The translations under genes and the position numbers were made by a program. Shown here piece by piece: positions 7,974 through 16,172 of a stretch of 52,539 bases of DNA. The notes beneath the pieces were generated by a model, which did not search any database, was not told where the DNA came from, and saw nothing but the letters and a program-made list of their open reading frames with translations. Position 1 is the first letter of the stretch. Each line of letters opens with the position of its first letter. The stretch comes from an uncultured Chlorobiaceae bacterium (lineage in GTDB: Bacteria; Bacteroidota; Chlorobiia; Chlorobiales; Chlorobiaceae), in the NCBI GenBank assembly GCA_903820085.1, contig CAIJGA010000029.1:1-52539 (forward strand). Reading direction: 5' to 3'.

Positions 7974-7992
7974 GGCCCGGCTTGGCCGGGCC
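7974..7992 (-). terminator. terminator of radC
   Basis: GGCCCGGC (7974-7981) and GCCGGGCC (7985-7992) form a GC-rich stem. On the minus strand it is followed by TTTTG, right after the radC stop codon at 8001. Confidence 0.75.
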
Positions 7993-8000
7993 CCGGCGGA

Positions 8001-8495
8001 TCATACACTGATCAGGGATGCCTCCTGAAAGCTGAAATAACCTCCTTTGCTGCCGATAATGACATGATCGAGAATTTTCACGTCGAGAAGTTTACCGGCA
8101 TCGACAAGCATTGCAGTAACCTTTTTATCGGCTGAACTCGGTTCAACATCTCCTGACGGGTGATTATGGGCAAGAATAAGCGCATGGGCATTAGCCAGAA
8201 GCGCTCCCTTGAACACTTCTCGCGCATGAACCAGCGAAGCATTGAGGGTTCCCTTGCTGATCATCTCCATCCCGATGACCTGATGTTTCGTATCGAGATA
8301 AAACGAATGAAATTCCTCACCTGCTTTCTCATGGAGTCCTATGGCCTGTAGCAGATCATAGACCATGTGGGCACCATTGATTTTTTTATGCTCGTAAATA
8401 ACCTGCGATTCTTTCACCAGCCTGATTCCATAGCGTGGAATAATGACCTGCTTTTCCTCTGCGGTAAAAAGCGGAAGAGTACGGGAGTGTGTCAT
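8001..8495 (-). CDS. radC: RadC-family JAMM/MPN domain protein (mobile-element type)
   Basis: The protein has 164 residues. The C-terminal MPN/JAMM domain shows the metal motif AHNHPSGDVEPSSAD (HxH then SxxD, about residues 108-122), preceded by KGTLNASLVHAREVFKGALL, a classic RadC block. The N-terminal helix-hairpin-helix of chromosomal RadC is missing, as usual for the short RadC copies on plasmids and ICEs, often next to anti-restriction genes. The chemistry is unproven; a metal-dependent hydrolase is expected from the motif. Here ArdC lies upstream in the same direction. No good ribosome site precedes the ATG at 8495. The upstream region carries the ~185 bp repeat. Confidence 0.85.
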   Translation of the reverse strand: MTHSRTLPLFTAEEKQVIIPRYGIRLVKESQVIYEHKKINGAHMVYDLLQAIGLHEKAGEEFHSFYLDTKHQVIGMEMISKGTLNASLVHAREVFKGALLANAHALILAHNHPSGDVEPSSADKKVTAMLVDAGKLLDVKILDHVIIGSKGGYFSFQEASLISV

Positions 8496-8531
8496 GTTCG
8501 TAAACGTTAAAAGTTGCCTGAATCTTCTCTT

Positions 8532-8723
8532 TCAAATCATTCCCCGGGGGGACAGAGGCTTCCCCACGGGCAGGCAAACTTTTTGCGCAAGGGAGACAAG
8601 AGAGCTGCACAATCCCGACTTGTCGGGAGCGGAAGCGAACGGCCCTTGCACAAAACAGGCAAACTGACCTATCCTGTGGCCGTCCCCCTCCGGGGATGAG
8701 CAATCCTGAAATCCGCAAAGCGG
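8532..8723 (-). repeat. ~185-bp imperfect direct repeat, copy 2 (upstream of radC)
   Basis: It is the second copy of the repeat at 6888-7068. It contains an extra small palindrome (TCCCGACTTGTCGGGA) in place of a short variable segment of copy 1, so loops vary while the flanks are conserved. That is a sign of a structured leader. Confidence 0.75.
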
Positions 8724-8871
8724 GTATGACTAATCTTTTTCTTCTGAGTTTCTTCCATGTGCTGAACTGAGCCGGTAAACCGGACAGTTGAGCACCACGA
8801 AGCTGAAGCCAAGGCATCAGCGACCATGAGCCCTGAACTGCTTGCAGTGGAATGAATGTCCGTTGGCATGT

Positions 8872-8905
8872 CTTTTTGCCAGGCGTTCAGCAAAAAGCAT
8901 GACAA
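8872..8905. repeat. hairpin family copy D
   Basis: CTTTTTGC (8872-8879) and GCAAAAAG (8890-8897) form an 8-bp perfect stem with a 10-base loop, then CATGACAACGACAG. It lies beyond the second ~185 bp repeat, in the radC leader region. It matches copies A-C in layout. Confidence 0.6.
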
Positions 8906-9061
8906 CGACAGAAGGGAGCAAAAGCAGATGAGGGCGAAACCCCGGTTCCAGAACTCCCCTTTCCGAAAATGAAAACATGCAAACGTGATGACATGAACTC
9001 AAGCAGGCATAACAACATGAAGGCAGGTCGTCATAGCAGAAAACCTGCCTGATATGAAAAG

Positions 9062-9078
9062 CCCCGGTTTAACCGGGG
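9062..9078 (-). terminator. terminator overlapping the end of ardC
   Basis: CCCCGGTT-T-AACCGGGG is a perfect 8-bp stem. On the minus strand it is followed by CTTTTC. The hairpin includes the last codons and stop of ardC. Confidence 0.8.
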
Positions 9079-9899
9079 TCTTCGTCATGGTTGCCAAGGA
9101 TGTAATCAGCCGCTTTCTGTGCTCTTGAGCTGACCTGAATGATGAATTTCGGATCAGTTTTCATTTTCTTGAGCCAGCCGTTGAGATAGGCCGCCGAGCT
9201 CTGCATTGTTTTCTGCTCGATGCCGGCCACTCCGGAGAGGAACGAAGCGGTCATTTCGGCAAGAAGCTCTTCATCGGAGTACTCGTGTGAGCCGAATCCC
9301 CAGTTTTGGGTTACGCCCTCTCTCTTGAGGCGTGAGCTGTGTCCAGTGCTATGCGCCAACTCATGATAGGTGGTTTGATAAAAGTCCGCACTGTCTGAAA
9401 AGCTCTGCAATACCGGTACTCTTACCTCGTCACGGGACGGGATGTAACAGGCATCGTTTCCGCCGTAATTGATCACCGGCCGGTTCGGCATTTCCTGGAT
9501 AATTGCCTCAGCTCTTTCTATTGAGCTGTTGTTCTCTCCGATGGGCGATGGTACATCAAGGCCTTCAACACCGTTGGCAGGGTAAACCTTGTAATAGCGC
9601 ATAAAAGGGGTAAGCTCCTTCTCGCCGGTCTTCTTGTTTTCTCTTTCAAGCATCTTCAAGAAAACAACCGGGAGCCCCTTGCAGCGGATGGTACCGCCCA
9701 GTTCTTCAGCCTGATTTCTTGTCAGGAAATATTCACACCCCGCCGTGGAGAGTAAAAAGAGGTTGATACCACGATAAACCTTCCCTGAAACCAGGTTTTT
9801 CGGTAAACCGACGCTCCAGGGCTGACGCCAGGGTGCAACGCCTTTTTCAAGCTGGGCAATAATCTGACCGGTGATGATTTCATAGACAGTAACTGACAT
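9069..9899 (-). CDS. ardC: ArdC-like antirestriction protein (ssDNA-binding N-domain plus zincin peptidase)
   Basis: I place the start at the ATG at 9899 because GGAGG stands 5 bases upstream; an in-frame ATG at 9929 has no such site. The product (276 aa) has the ArdC/TraC1 N-terminal domain: VTVYEIITGQIIAQLEKGVAPWRQPW, then YRGINLFLLS. A C-terminal zincin-like metallopeptidase follows, with YHELAHSTGH (HExxH) near residue 185 and EELLAEMTASFL further on. ArdC proteins enter recipient cells with conjugating DNA and protect it from restriction. The gene fits an ICE. It is transcribed with radC direction-wise, each with its own terminator and long leader. Confidence 0.88.
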   Translation of the reverse strand: MSVTVYEIITGQIIAQLEKGVAPWRQPWSVGLPKNLVSGKVYRGINLFLLSTAGCEYFLTRNQAEELGGTIRCKGLPVVFLKMLERENKKTGEKELTPFMRYYKVYPANGVEGLDVPSPIGENNSSIERAEAIIQEMPNRPVINYGGNDACYIPSRDEVRVPVLQSFSDSADFYQTTYHELAHSTGHSSRLKREGVTQNWGFGSHEYSDEELLAEMTASFLSGVAGIEQKTMQSSAAYLNGWLKKMKTDPKFIIQVSSRAQKAADYILGNHDEDPG

Positions 9900-10531
9900 A
9901 ACGCCTCCGTAGGTTAGTGATTGATGCAATGCGAACGTGCACTACAGCAACAGGGGACAAGCGAGGACGGTCTGACTGCATGACTTGAACGCCGGGCTGC
10001 CCTCCACCGGCTACCCGCCCCAGCGACAGCGGGAGGAGTTGCCGGCGGCAGCCTCAATCTTCTGATAGCATCGCCAAGCCATTTTTCACCCGGTTTCGAA
10101 GATGAGAACCCACGAAGGATGGTAAAGAGTAGAGAAGACGGGCAGAAGCATACCCGCCATAAAAATGAGGGGAAAAAAGGATGACCCACTGACCATGTCT
10201 TTTCAGATCAGATTGGAGCGGTCAGGCACCCGCAGCTTACCTTACGGATTGCTGTACGTGAAGCCAGTATAGCTTACGATAGACCCGCCGGCAGGCTGGC
10301 ATAAATGGCCTGCCGGGCGGATTCCTTCCGGTACTCCGGGTATGATTGATAGATCTGTTTAAAAAAGGGGGTGTTGCGAACCCGAGAGTTATTCAATTAC
10401 CAGTGAAGCCATTGTGATGCACTAGCAGAGCTGAACGAAAACAGCTTCCCATTGCCCAGAAATGCATGAAATTCGACAAAAAGCATTATCATGCATAGTA
10501 ATTCGACGCCAACATTCATTTTTCGACAATT
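9900..10531. other. gene-free region with strong hairpin, between ardC and fic
   Basis: No convincing gene lies in these 630 bases between divergent ardC and fic. The clearest structure is CCGCCGGCAGGC (10285-10296) against GCCTGCCGGGCGG (10308-10320), a near-perfect stem with a single bulge and no T-tract beyond it. The left part (9950-10060) is GC-rich with further short inverted repeats. Promoters for both genes must be here. An origin of transfer is possible but has no positive proof. Confidence 0.4.
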
Positions 10532-12070
10532 ATGCAGAGCACGATCCCAACCATTTCCGATACCGAGATCACCGTTGATGCCAGCCGCCGATGGGTCGGT
10601 TATGCTGCACTGCAGCACTCATTGGGTACAGAACTGCCGTTAAGGGAGATTTGTGCGGTTGCGACCGGACATGTCAGAGGGAGTGTCCGGATGGAAAACG
10701 GGATACGTGTCTATGACCAGCGATACCAGCCGGAGGGCAATGTTGCAGGGCACATCTTTTTTGCTCTCAAGCATGAAACACTTGACCTGCTTATTCTTAA
10801 AAGCATCCTCATCAAGCTGGGAGCAAAAACGGTCACAGCGGTCATTACAACCTACCAGGGCAAACAGCAAGCCCGAAGACTCTGGTTTCTTTATGAATGG
10901 CTCACCGGCGAGAGGCTTTCGCTTGAAGACATTTCACCCGGAGTGCGCTACCTGCCGCTTCTTGACCCAGAGAAGTATTTCACCGGGCCGCAGAGGCAAT
11001 CAATACGACACAAAATCACAAACAACCTTCTGGGTGACCGTGACTTCTGCCCTATTGTCCGTAAAACAGAGGTGCTGCAAGCCTTCACCAAGGCCGCACT
11101 CTCTCTTCAGGTAGAGCTGGTCATGGGCAGAACCAGTCAGGATGTCTGGCGTCGTGCAGCCAGCTTTCTGCTTCTTGCCGACAGCCGTGCTTCGTTTGCT
11201 ATTGAGGGAGAGCGACCAGCCCGGAACCGGATCGAACGCTGGGCACTGGTCATTCAGCAGGCTGGGCGCCTGCCGCTCTCTCTCTCCGTAATCATAGAGA
11301 TACATGGAAAACTCATCCAGGACAACCGTTTTGTTGCCAAGGGGCTTCGCTCTGAAGGAGTCTTTCTGGGTGAACGCAATCGTGATGGCGAGCCGGTTCC
11401 GGAGTTCATCGGTGCACGGCCACAGGATCTCCCCTCTCTGATGCAGGGACTTCTGGATAGTCACCGCATCATGAGCGGTGGCTCAGTTGATCCAGTCATT
11501 CATGCCGCTCTGATCGCATTCGGATTTATTTTCATGCACCCCTTCGAGGACGGCAATGGGCGATTGCACAGGGCGCTCGTTCATCATATTCTTGCCGAGC
11601 GGAAATTTGCACCTGCGGGCATGGTTTTTCCGGTCAGCGCCGTCATGCTTGAGCATATCGAGAAGTACCGGCAAGCCCTGCGTGACTTCAGCGCACCGCT
11701 CATGTCATCTATCGACTGGCAGCCAACGCCAAAGGGCAACGTCGAAGTGCTTATTGATACCACCGATCTCTACCGGTTCGGCGACTACACGGCACTTGCC
11801 GAATATCTCTACACCTGTGTCAAGCACACCATCACAACCCTGCTTCCGAAGGAGGTGCACTACCTGAAATGTTATGACCTCGCTCTGACGTCAATTGGTG
11901 AGCACATCGATATGCCCGGAAACCAGATACGCGACCTCATCATGTTCATCACCCAAAACGGCATGAAACTCCCTCTTCGCCGACGCCAGAAAGAGTTCGC
12001 ATCGTTAACAGATGCTGAAGTCCTGGCCATTGAAAAGGATATCGCTGACGCTTTTTCTCTGGATGACTGA
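10532..12070 (+). CDS. Fic-domain AMP-transferase, class II-like
   Basis: This 512-residue protein has the Fic catalytic motif HPFEDGNGRLHR at residues 336-347. Upstream, SFAIEG (residues 221-226) matches the inhibitory (S/T)xxxE(G/N) motif, placed N-terminal to the Fic core as in class II Fic enzymes, which block their own ATP site. RSEGVFLGERN and FIGARPQDLPSLM between them are typical of the target-binding flap region. About 200 extra N-terminal residues and a C-terminal helical part (after 400) are less conserved. It should transfer AMP to hydroxyl side chains of a target protein; the target is unknown. It stands alone in its direction, upstream of the convergent DISARM operon. Confidence 0.85.
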   Translation: MQSTIPTISDTEITVDASRRWVGYAALQHSLGTELPLREICAVATGHVRGSVRMENGIRVYDQRYQPEGNVAGHIFFALKHETLDLLILKSILIKLGAKTVTAVITTYQGKQQARRLWFLYEWLTGERLSLEDISPGVRYLPLLDPEKYFTGPQRQSIRHKITNNLLGDRDFCPIVRKTEVLQAFTKAALSLQVELVMGRTSQDVWRRAASFLLLADSRASFAIEGERPARNRIERWALVIQQAGRLPLSLSVIIEIHGKLIQDNRFVAKGLRSEGVFLGERNRDGEPVPEFIGARPQDLPSLMQGLLDSHRIMSGGSVDPVIHAALIAFGFIFMHPFEDGNGRLHRALVHHILAERKFAPAGMVFPVSAVMLEHIEKYRQALRDFSAPLMSSIDWQPTPKGNVEVLIDTTDLYRFGDYTALAEYLYTCVKHTITTLLPKEVHYLKCYDLALTSIGEHIDMPGNQIRDLIMFITQNGMKLPLRRRQKEFASLTDAEVLAIEKDIADAFSLDD

Positions 12071-12185
12071 AGTGAATGATATCAAAAACATCCCTCAATT
12101 GCATTTCTAAGCTTGTGACATCATAGACGGGGGGGCACGTCCGCAAGCATAAATTTTACATGCTCACTAACCATGAGATTTCTAT

Positions 12186-12428
12186 TCAAACCCCAGGATT
12201 TCTTGGTTCCAAATCATTTTCCCTACACTCGAATGGATCGACTGGCCCCTGAAAGCTACCATCGGGATTTTCAAACATGATTTGATAATCCATAGATTTA
12301 TCCTTGAAAGGAATAATCTTTCGATTAAAAGGATCTCCATTAGGGCCAGGTATACGTGGCTGCTCTTTAGTACCAACAATAATAGCTTTTTTACCTAGCC
12401 AAAACACTAAATCTTTTATTTTATACAT
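12186..12428 (-). CDS. hypothetical small protein, 80 aa
   Basis: A short frame with an internal hydrophobic patch near the start (DLVFWLGKKAIIVG) and a polar, Pro/Asp-rich rest (GPNGDPFNRK, VDPFECREND). It is A/T-rich compared with the Fic gene and lacks a clear ribosome site. No family is recognised. It could be genuine cargo at the end of the defence island or a chance frame. Confidence 0.35.
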   Translation of the reverse strand: MYKIKDLVFWLGKKAIIVGTKEQPRIPGPNGDPFNRKIIPFKDKSMDYQIMFENPDGSFQGPVDPFECRENDLEPRNPGV

Positions 12429-12538
12429 AAAATCTATTATGAATATGAATTAAAAAACAGCTCTTTACAATCTTGATATAAATATAACAGTATAGAAAAT
12501 CCTTATGGTGAGCAACATTTTTAATTAAAAAGCATTCA

Positions 12539-12829
12539 CTACCGACGACGTATCCACGCATCGTTAAATCGGTCTCGAAAGTCTTCTACAATTTCCTCAA
12601 AACGGAGGAACCCTTCCTTTTTCATTCGCCTGGCAAATGGCACGCTCTTGTCGGTTCCAACAACGGCCGTCCAGAAATAGTGAACCATACCAACCGCATC
12701 ACGTTCATTCATGCGCATGATAGTGTAACGTACACCTTGCTTTAATTCTGCTGACGCATGCGGTGAATCAAGAATAGGATTGAAGATATGCTCCCCAAGA
12801 AAACTCATCAGTTCTTGCTCTTTTGTCAT
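12539..12829 (-). CDS. hypothetical protein at the 3' end of the defence operon, 96 aa
   Basis: A 96-residue helical protein, with FLGEHIFNPILDSPHASAELKQGVRYTIMRMNERDAVGMVHYFWTAVVGTD in the first half. A GGAGG-like ribosome site (CCGGAGGG) precedes the ATG. It follows vsr by about 80 bp in the same direction, so it may be a last gene of the island. I recognise no domain, and no catalytic pattern is seen. Confidence 0.6.
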   Translation of the reverse strand: MTKEQELMSFLGEHIFNPILDSPHASAELKQGVRYTIMRMNERDAVGMVHYFWTAVVGTDKSVPFARRMKKEGFLRFEEIVEDFRDRFNDAWIRRR

Positions 12830-12911
12830 TTTTTTCCCTCCGGCAAAACGCTCTCACTAATTATTGGATTGATCCGGCAAATGAAATTCCCTCTTGACAC
12901 AACTCATTAAT

Positions 12912-13379
12912 TCAATTTGTTAAATCCCCACCTCCTATTTCAAAATACGAATCACCCATAGAAAGCCATTTCATCAAAGAAGTCACCACATAATCAACAT
13001 TCGAATCTTTTCCTTTCAAAGAGCATTCCCAAACTACAGCCACTCGCCAACCATTGTCAAGAAGAATCTTTATATTTTTTCTATCACGATCAATATTTGT
13101 CTGAAATTTATCCCACCAGAAATCCCGTCTATTTTCAGGTGTTGTTGCGAACTTGCAATCTTCATGTCGATGCCAAAAGCAACCATGAACGAATATGACG
13201 GACTTGTACCGAGGTAAAACTATATCGGGTGAACCCGACAACTGTTTATCATGAAGACGATATCTCAATCCCTTTCGATGCAAAGCCTTTCGAAGTCTCA
13301 ATTCAGGAGCAGTGTTCTTTTGCCCGACATGAGACATGATTTTCGAGCGTGTCGCTTTGTCTATTGTATCCATTTCCAT
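12912..13379 (-). CDS. vsr: Vsr-family very short patch repair endonuclease
   Basis: This 155-residue protein carries the full Vsr signature: TRSKIMSHVGQKNTAPELRLRKALHRKGLRYRLHD at the N-terminus, then GSPDIVLPRYKSVIFVHGCFWHRH with the catalytic Asp52 and His70, the zinc-associated C75, and WxxKFQTNIDRDR and GWRVAVVWEC downstream. Vsr nicks DNA at T:G mismatches that arise from deamination of 5-methylcytosine and usually accompanies a C5-methyltransferase. One is encoded at the start of this same operon. Here it is separated from its methylase by nine other genes, which suggests it is an integral island member. It follows the GHKL-nuclease gene by 20 bp. Confidence 0.92.
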   Translation of the reverse strand: MEMDTIDKATRSKIMSHVGQKNTAPELRLRKALHRKGLRYRLHDKQLSGSPDIVLPRYKSVIFVHGCFWHRHEDCKFATTPENRRDFWWDKFQTNIDRDRKNIKILLDNGWRVAVVWECSLKGKDSNVDYVVTSLMKWLSMGDSYFEIGGGDLTN

Positions 13380-13399
13380 TCCCTTGAATCAACCGAAAA

Positions 13400-15361
13400 T
13401 CAAATCCTGTCTACAATCCTTTCAAGCTTGTCCAATTGCTTGCTCTTGTTCAAGTATTCCGAATAAGCCATTTGTGCTCCTTGAATCAAAGAGTCATAAT
13501 GGACGACTCTACTCCCCGCAGAGATCGCTGCCATTGACGACTTCAACCGTTCAGGATTGTTTCCTTCTTCATCTATAGGTACCCCAAGCACAAAAACGAC
13601 TTCAATGTTCGGAGTCGGGTCACCTTGGGCCAGCAGAATTTTTTTTAATTTGTCAACATAAGTTTGACCTTGTTCCGGCAACTCCAACAGCTTCATTTTC
13701 CTGTTGACCCGTTTCAACTCGACGATGATGTGTTTTCCTGCCATCGTGCGGTAGGCGATATCGACCCGTCCGAGCTTTTCCTTTTCGGTCATGTCTTGGG
13801 TAAGCACGCCATCCGTCGTCAGTCTTGTTTCCATGACCGCACTGGATGTAGCTCTTTCCCACGCAGGATCAAGTAACCAGAGGTGGTCGAACAGATACTT
13901 CTGCAGAACACTTTCTCTGGCGTTATCATCGGCAACCCCTTGAAAATCTTTGATTGCATCGAGACGGGATTTGACGATATCCCGATATAGAGAGGCTTCA
14001 AGAGAATCCCTGTCGGCGAGTATCGCCAGCAGCTTGTCGATGTTATGCACGTGTGAGGCCAACTCCTCCGCCGAACCACGCAATTTCATCCGTTCAAAAG
14101 CCAAGATGCCATGTTTGTATAAAAGTTTCCTGTCATCCTCTTGATCGATGGGCAAGGCGCTTAGCTTGGAAATCAGCGTTTCTGCACTTTTTCTGAATCC
14201 TTGCGGCAGATTGTCCAACCACTCGGCCAAAGCCGGTGAAGTTTCTTTCGCCTTTTCCACTTCGTGGAGCCGCCGCCATTCATTCCAACGCTTTTCAACT
14301 TGCGTAAGCTGATTTTTCAGAAAAACTATCAATTGATTATATCTCGGATCATCTTCTTGAACACGTTGTCTGTCACTCGTCGCGATATCAGGATCGTCAT
14401 CCGTATCCAGAAAATCGGCTTCAATCTGACCAGTGAGATATTTGGTATAGAGACGACCATCGTTCAGCTTGTCGAGGATGTTCTCGTGAAACAATCTACC
14501 CCTTGCAAACACTACGATGCTGTTCAGGTTTCCTGCATCATCGCTGTCGAGCTGTTTCGGAAAGCGAGCTGTCCCGATCCATCCTTTGACCGTCCTCTCC
14601 ACTTCCCAAGTGTCAAGTCGGTTGGAAAGAGCTTCATGTTCCAGCAGTTGAGATGCAGAAGAAAGGTCTGGCTCCTCAGTCCCGAAACTCCAGAGAAACT
14701 GGACCACAGGAAGATCTCCTCGATCAGCACTACTGAGGGGCTGACCGTCTATGAATATCTTGAATCCATGGGCTTCACCGATCACGGAAAAACGACGAGC
14801 GAGGCGTTTCCTCAAGGCATTGACTCCACGTCCAAGCCGCAAACGTTTTATATCCTTTAATAGGATCATGGTTCCGTGGGTAACCTTGACTTCTTCGTTG
14901 GATAACGAGACCGGGCTGTAATAGGGTTCCTTTTGCTGAACAGACTTTTTGATTCCCTCGATGGTCATCCTCAGCCCATGTGATTCCCCATCCTTGGCAG
15001 AATAAACTTCTATCGTATTGGCGATGGAAAACAACGAGAGCTTTCCAAGCCCCTTTCTTCCCATCACGGGTCGCCCTTTGGCCGTGGTTCTCCCAGTTTG
15101 CTTGTCTTCGTCGCGTCGCCGGTAACCAACACGGAGGTATTTGGTGTTCATGTCTTCGATCGACATACCAATACCGTCGTCCTTGATTTCTATCAACTTT
15201 TCCTCAGGATCGATGACGATATCGACGTTCTCCGCATCTGCATCCCATGCATTCGCGACTGCTTCGGTTAGAACCGCAGCGATATTGCTGTAAAGATTGA
15301 TCCCAAGATGATCGAGGACGTTCAAATCAACCGTCATTTTGTATTGTTCATTGTCCGGCAT
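13400..15361 (-). CDS. GHKL (MutL/MORC-like) ATPase fused to a PD-(D/E)XK-like nuclease
   Basis: This 653-residue protein begins with a GHKL ATPase: EAVANAWDAD (Glu33/Asn37), DDGIGM (61-66) and GRKGLGKLSLF (101-111) are the N, G1 and G2 boxes. A middle helical part follows. Near the C-terminus GRVDIAYRT (Asp about 532) and IIVELKR (Glu-x-Lys about 546-549) form a PD-(D/E)XK nuclease core. Iyer, Abhiman and Aravind described MutL/MORC-type ATPases next to restriction genes; this architecture fits that theme. ATP-gated DNA clamping and cleavage is the likely role (inference). GGGAGCACGGA precedes the ATG. It lies 22 bp after drmC and 20 bp before vsr, in line with one operon. Confidence 0.82.
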   Translation of the reverse strand: MPDNEQYKMTVDLNVLDHLGINLYSNIAAVLTEAVANAWDADAENVDIVIDPEEKLIEIKDDGIGMSIEDMNTKYLRVGYRRRDEDKQTGRTTAKGRPVMGRKGLGKLSLFSIANTIEVYSAKDGESHGLRMTIEGIKKSVQQKEPYYSPVSLSNEEVKVTHGTMILLKDIKRLRLGRGVNALRKRLARRFSVIGEAHGFKIFIDGQPLSSADRGDLPVVQFLWSFGTEEPDLSSASQLLEHEALSNRLDTWEVERTVKGWIGTARFPKQLDSDDAGNLNSIVVFARGRLFHENILDKLNDGRLYTKYLTGQIEADFLDTDDDPDIATSDRQRVQEDDPRYNQLIVFLKNQLTQVEKRWNEWRRLHEVEKAKETSPALAEWLDNLPQGFRKSAETLISKLSALPIDQEDDRKLLYKHGILAFERMKLRGSAEELASHVHNIDKLLAILADRDSLEASLYRDIVKSRLDAIKDFQGVADDNARESVLQKYLFDHLWLLDPAWERATSSAVMETRLTTDGVLTQDMTEKEKLGRVDIAYRTMAGKHIIVELKRVNRKMKLLELPEQGQTYVDKLKKILLAQGDPTPNIEVVFVLGVPIDEEGNNPERLKSSMAAISAGSRVVHYDSLIQGAQMAYSEYLNKSKQLDKLERIVDRI

Positions 15362-15383
15362 TCCGTGCTCCCGATTGTCTTGA

Positions 15384-16172
15384 TTATTGTTCGACGTTCT
15401 CGTTTACCCTCTCGACGATCTTGGTTGCAATCAAGGCATTCAAATGATCTTGGAGTCTGGCAGGAAGGTCTCCTCCCTTCACAAGGACACCCGCTTCCAT
15501 ATTTATCTCCATTGCTGCTTTCGTAAGATTAGCGCTGGTTATGAAGGCGAGTTCCCCGTCGGCAAGGGCGCACTTCGCATGAACGGCACCCAAACAATCC
15601 CTTCCGGCTTTTTTACCTGAACTCCAGGTATAAATATTCACTTTCGATAGCAACTCTCGCAATACACTGGCCGAGTCATGATTGATTCTACCTCCATGCT
15701 CGGATGAGTTTTCGAATAAAACCTCAATCTGAACTTTTCTGTCAATAGCACGACGTAATGCACTGATGATAGAATCAACTTGGTAAGCGACAAAACTCAC
15801 AATGAACAGTTGACGCTTTGCCGAATCTATAACCTCACACAGTACCTGCTCCGTATGACGAACAGGCACCAAACCAGTCGATGGGCCAGTCCATACCAGC
15901 TCAACGGACTCCTTTTTATCTCTCAGACATGCGTTAGCTGAAGCTCCCCGCAGAGAAAACGCCACATCCCTGGGCGATACATCGCTTGCTTTACTCCAAG
16001 CTTTCAGCAATCGATCAATCATATCCTTGTCTGCGTTTGGTCCAAAACCTGACTTACTGTGATCGAATTCCTCAATTGAGCTCATAGTCTCAATTTTTGT
16101 CGCAATTGCAGTGATTCGGTCGGGATGCAATTTCTCTCCAAATTCTGCAATCACTGCCATAAGTTCATTCAT
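15384..16172 (-). CDS. drmC: DISARM protein DrmC (phospholipase D-like)
   Basis: I choose the ATG at 16172, preceded by GGAG and overlapping the drmB stop by 8 bp; the frame is open from 16205. The product of about 262 residues has a C-terminal phospholipase D motif, VHAKCALADGELAFITSANLT (HxKx4D) near residue 195. The N-terminal half is helical, as in DrmC. One HKD motif means that a dimer would form the active site. In DISARM DrmC was reported dispensable for protection in the first studied system. Its position directly after drmA and drmB fits the core order. Confidence 0.88.
   Translation of the reverse strand: MNELMAVIAEFGEKLHPDRITAIATKIETMSSIEEFDHSKSGFGPNADKDMIDRLLKAWSKASDVSPRDVAFSLRGASANACLRDKKESVELVWTGPSTGLVPVRHTEQVLCEVIDSAKRQLFIVSFVAYQVDSIISALRRAIDRKVQIEVLFENSSEHGGRINHDSASVLRELLSKVNIYTWSSGKKAGRDCLGAVHAKCALADGELAFITSANLTKAAMEINMEAGVLVKGGDLPARLQDHLNALIATKIVERVNENVEQ

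Noticed and set aside
6833-9056. CRISPR array suspected from repeats in the intergenic regions
   Set aside because: Repeats are only two long copies and four degenerate hairpins with irregular spacing; no regular repeat-spacer units or cas genes.
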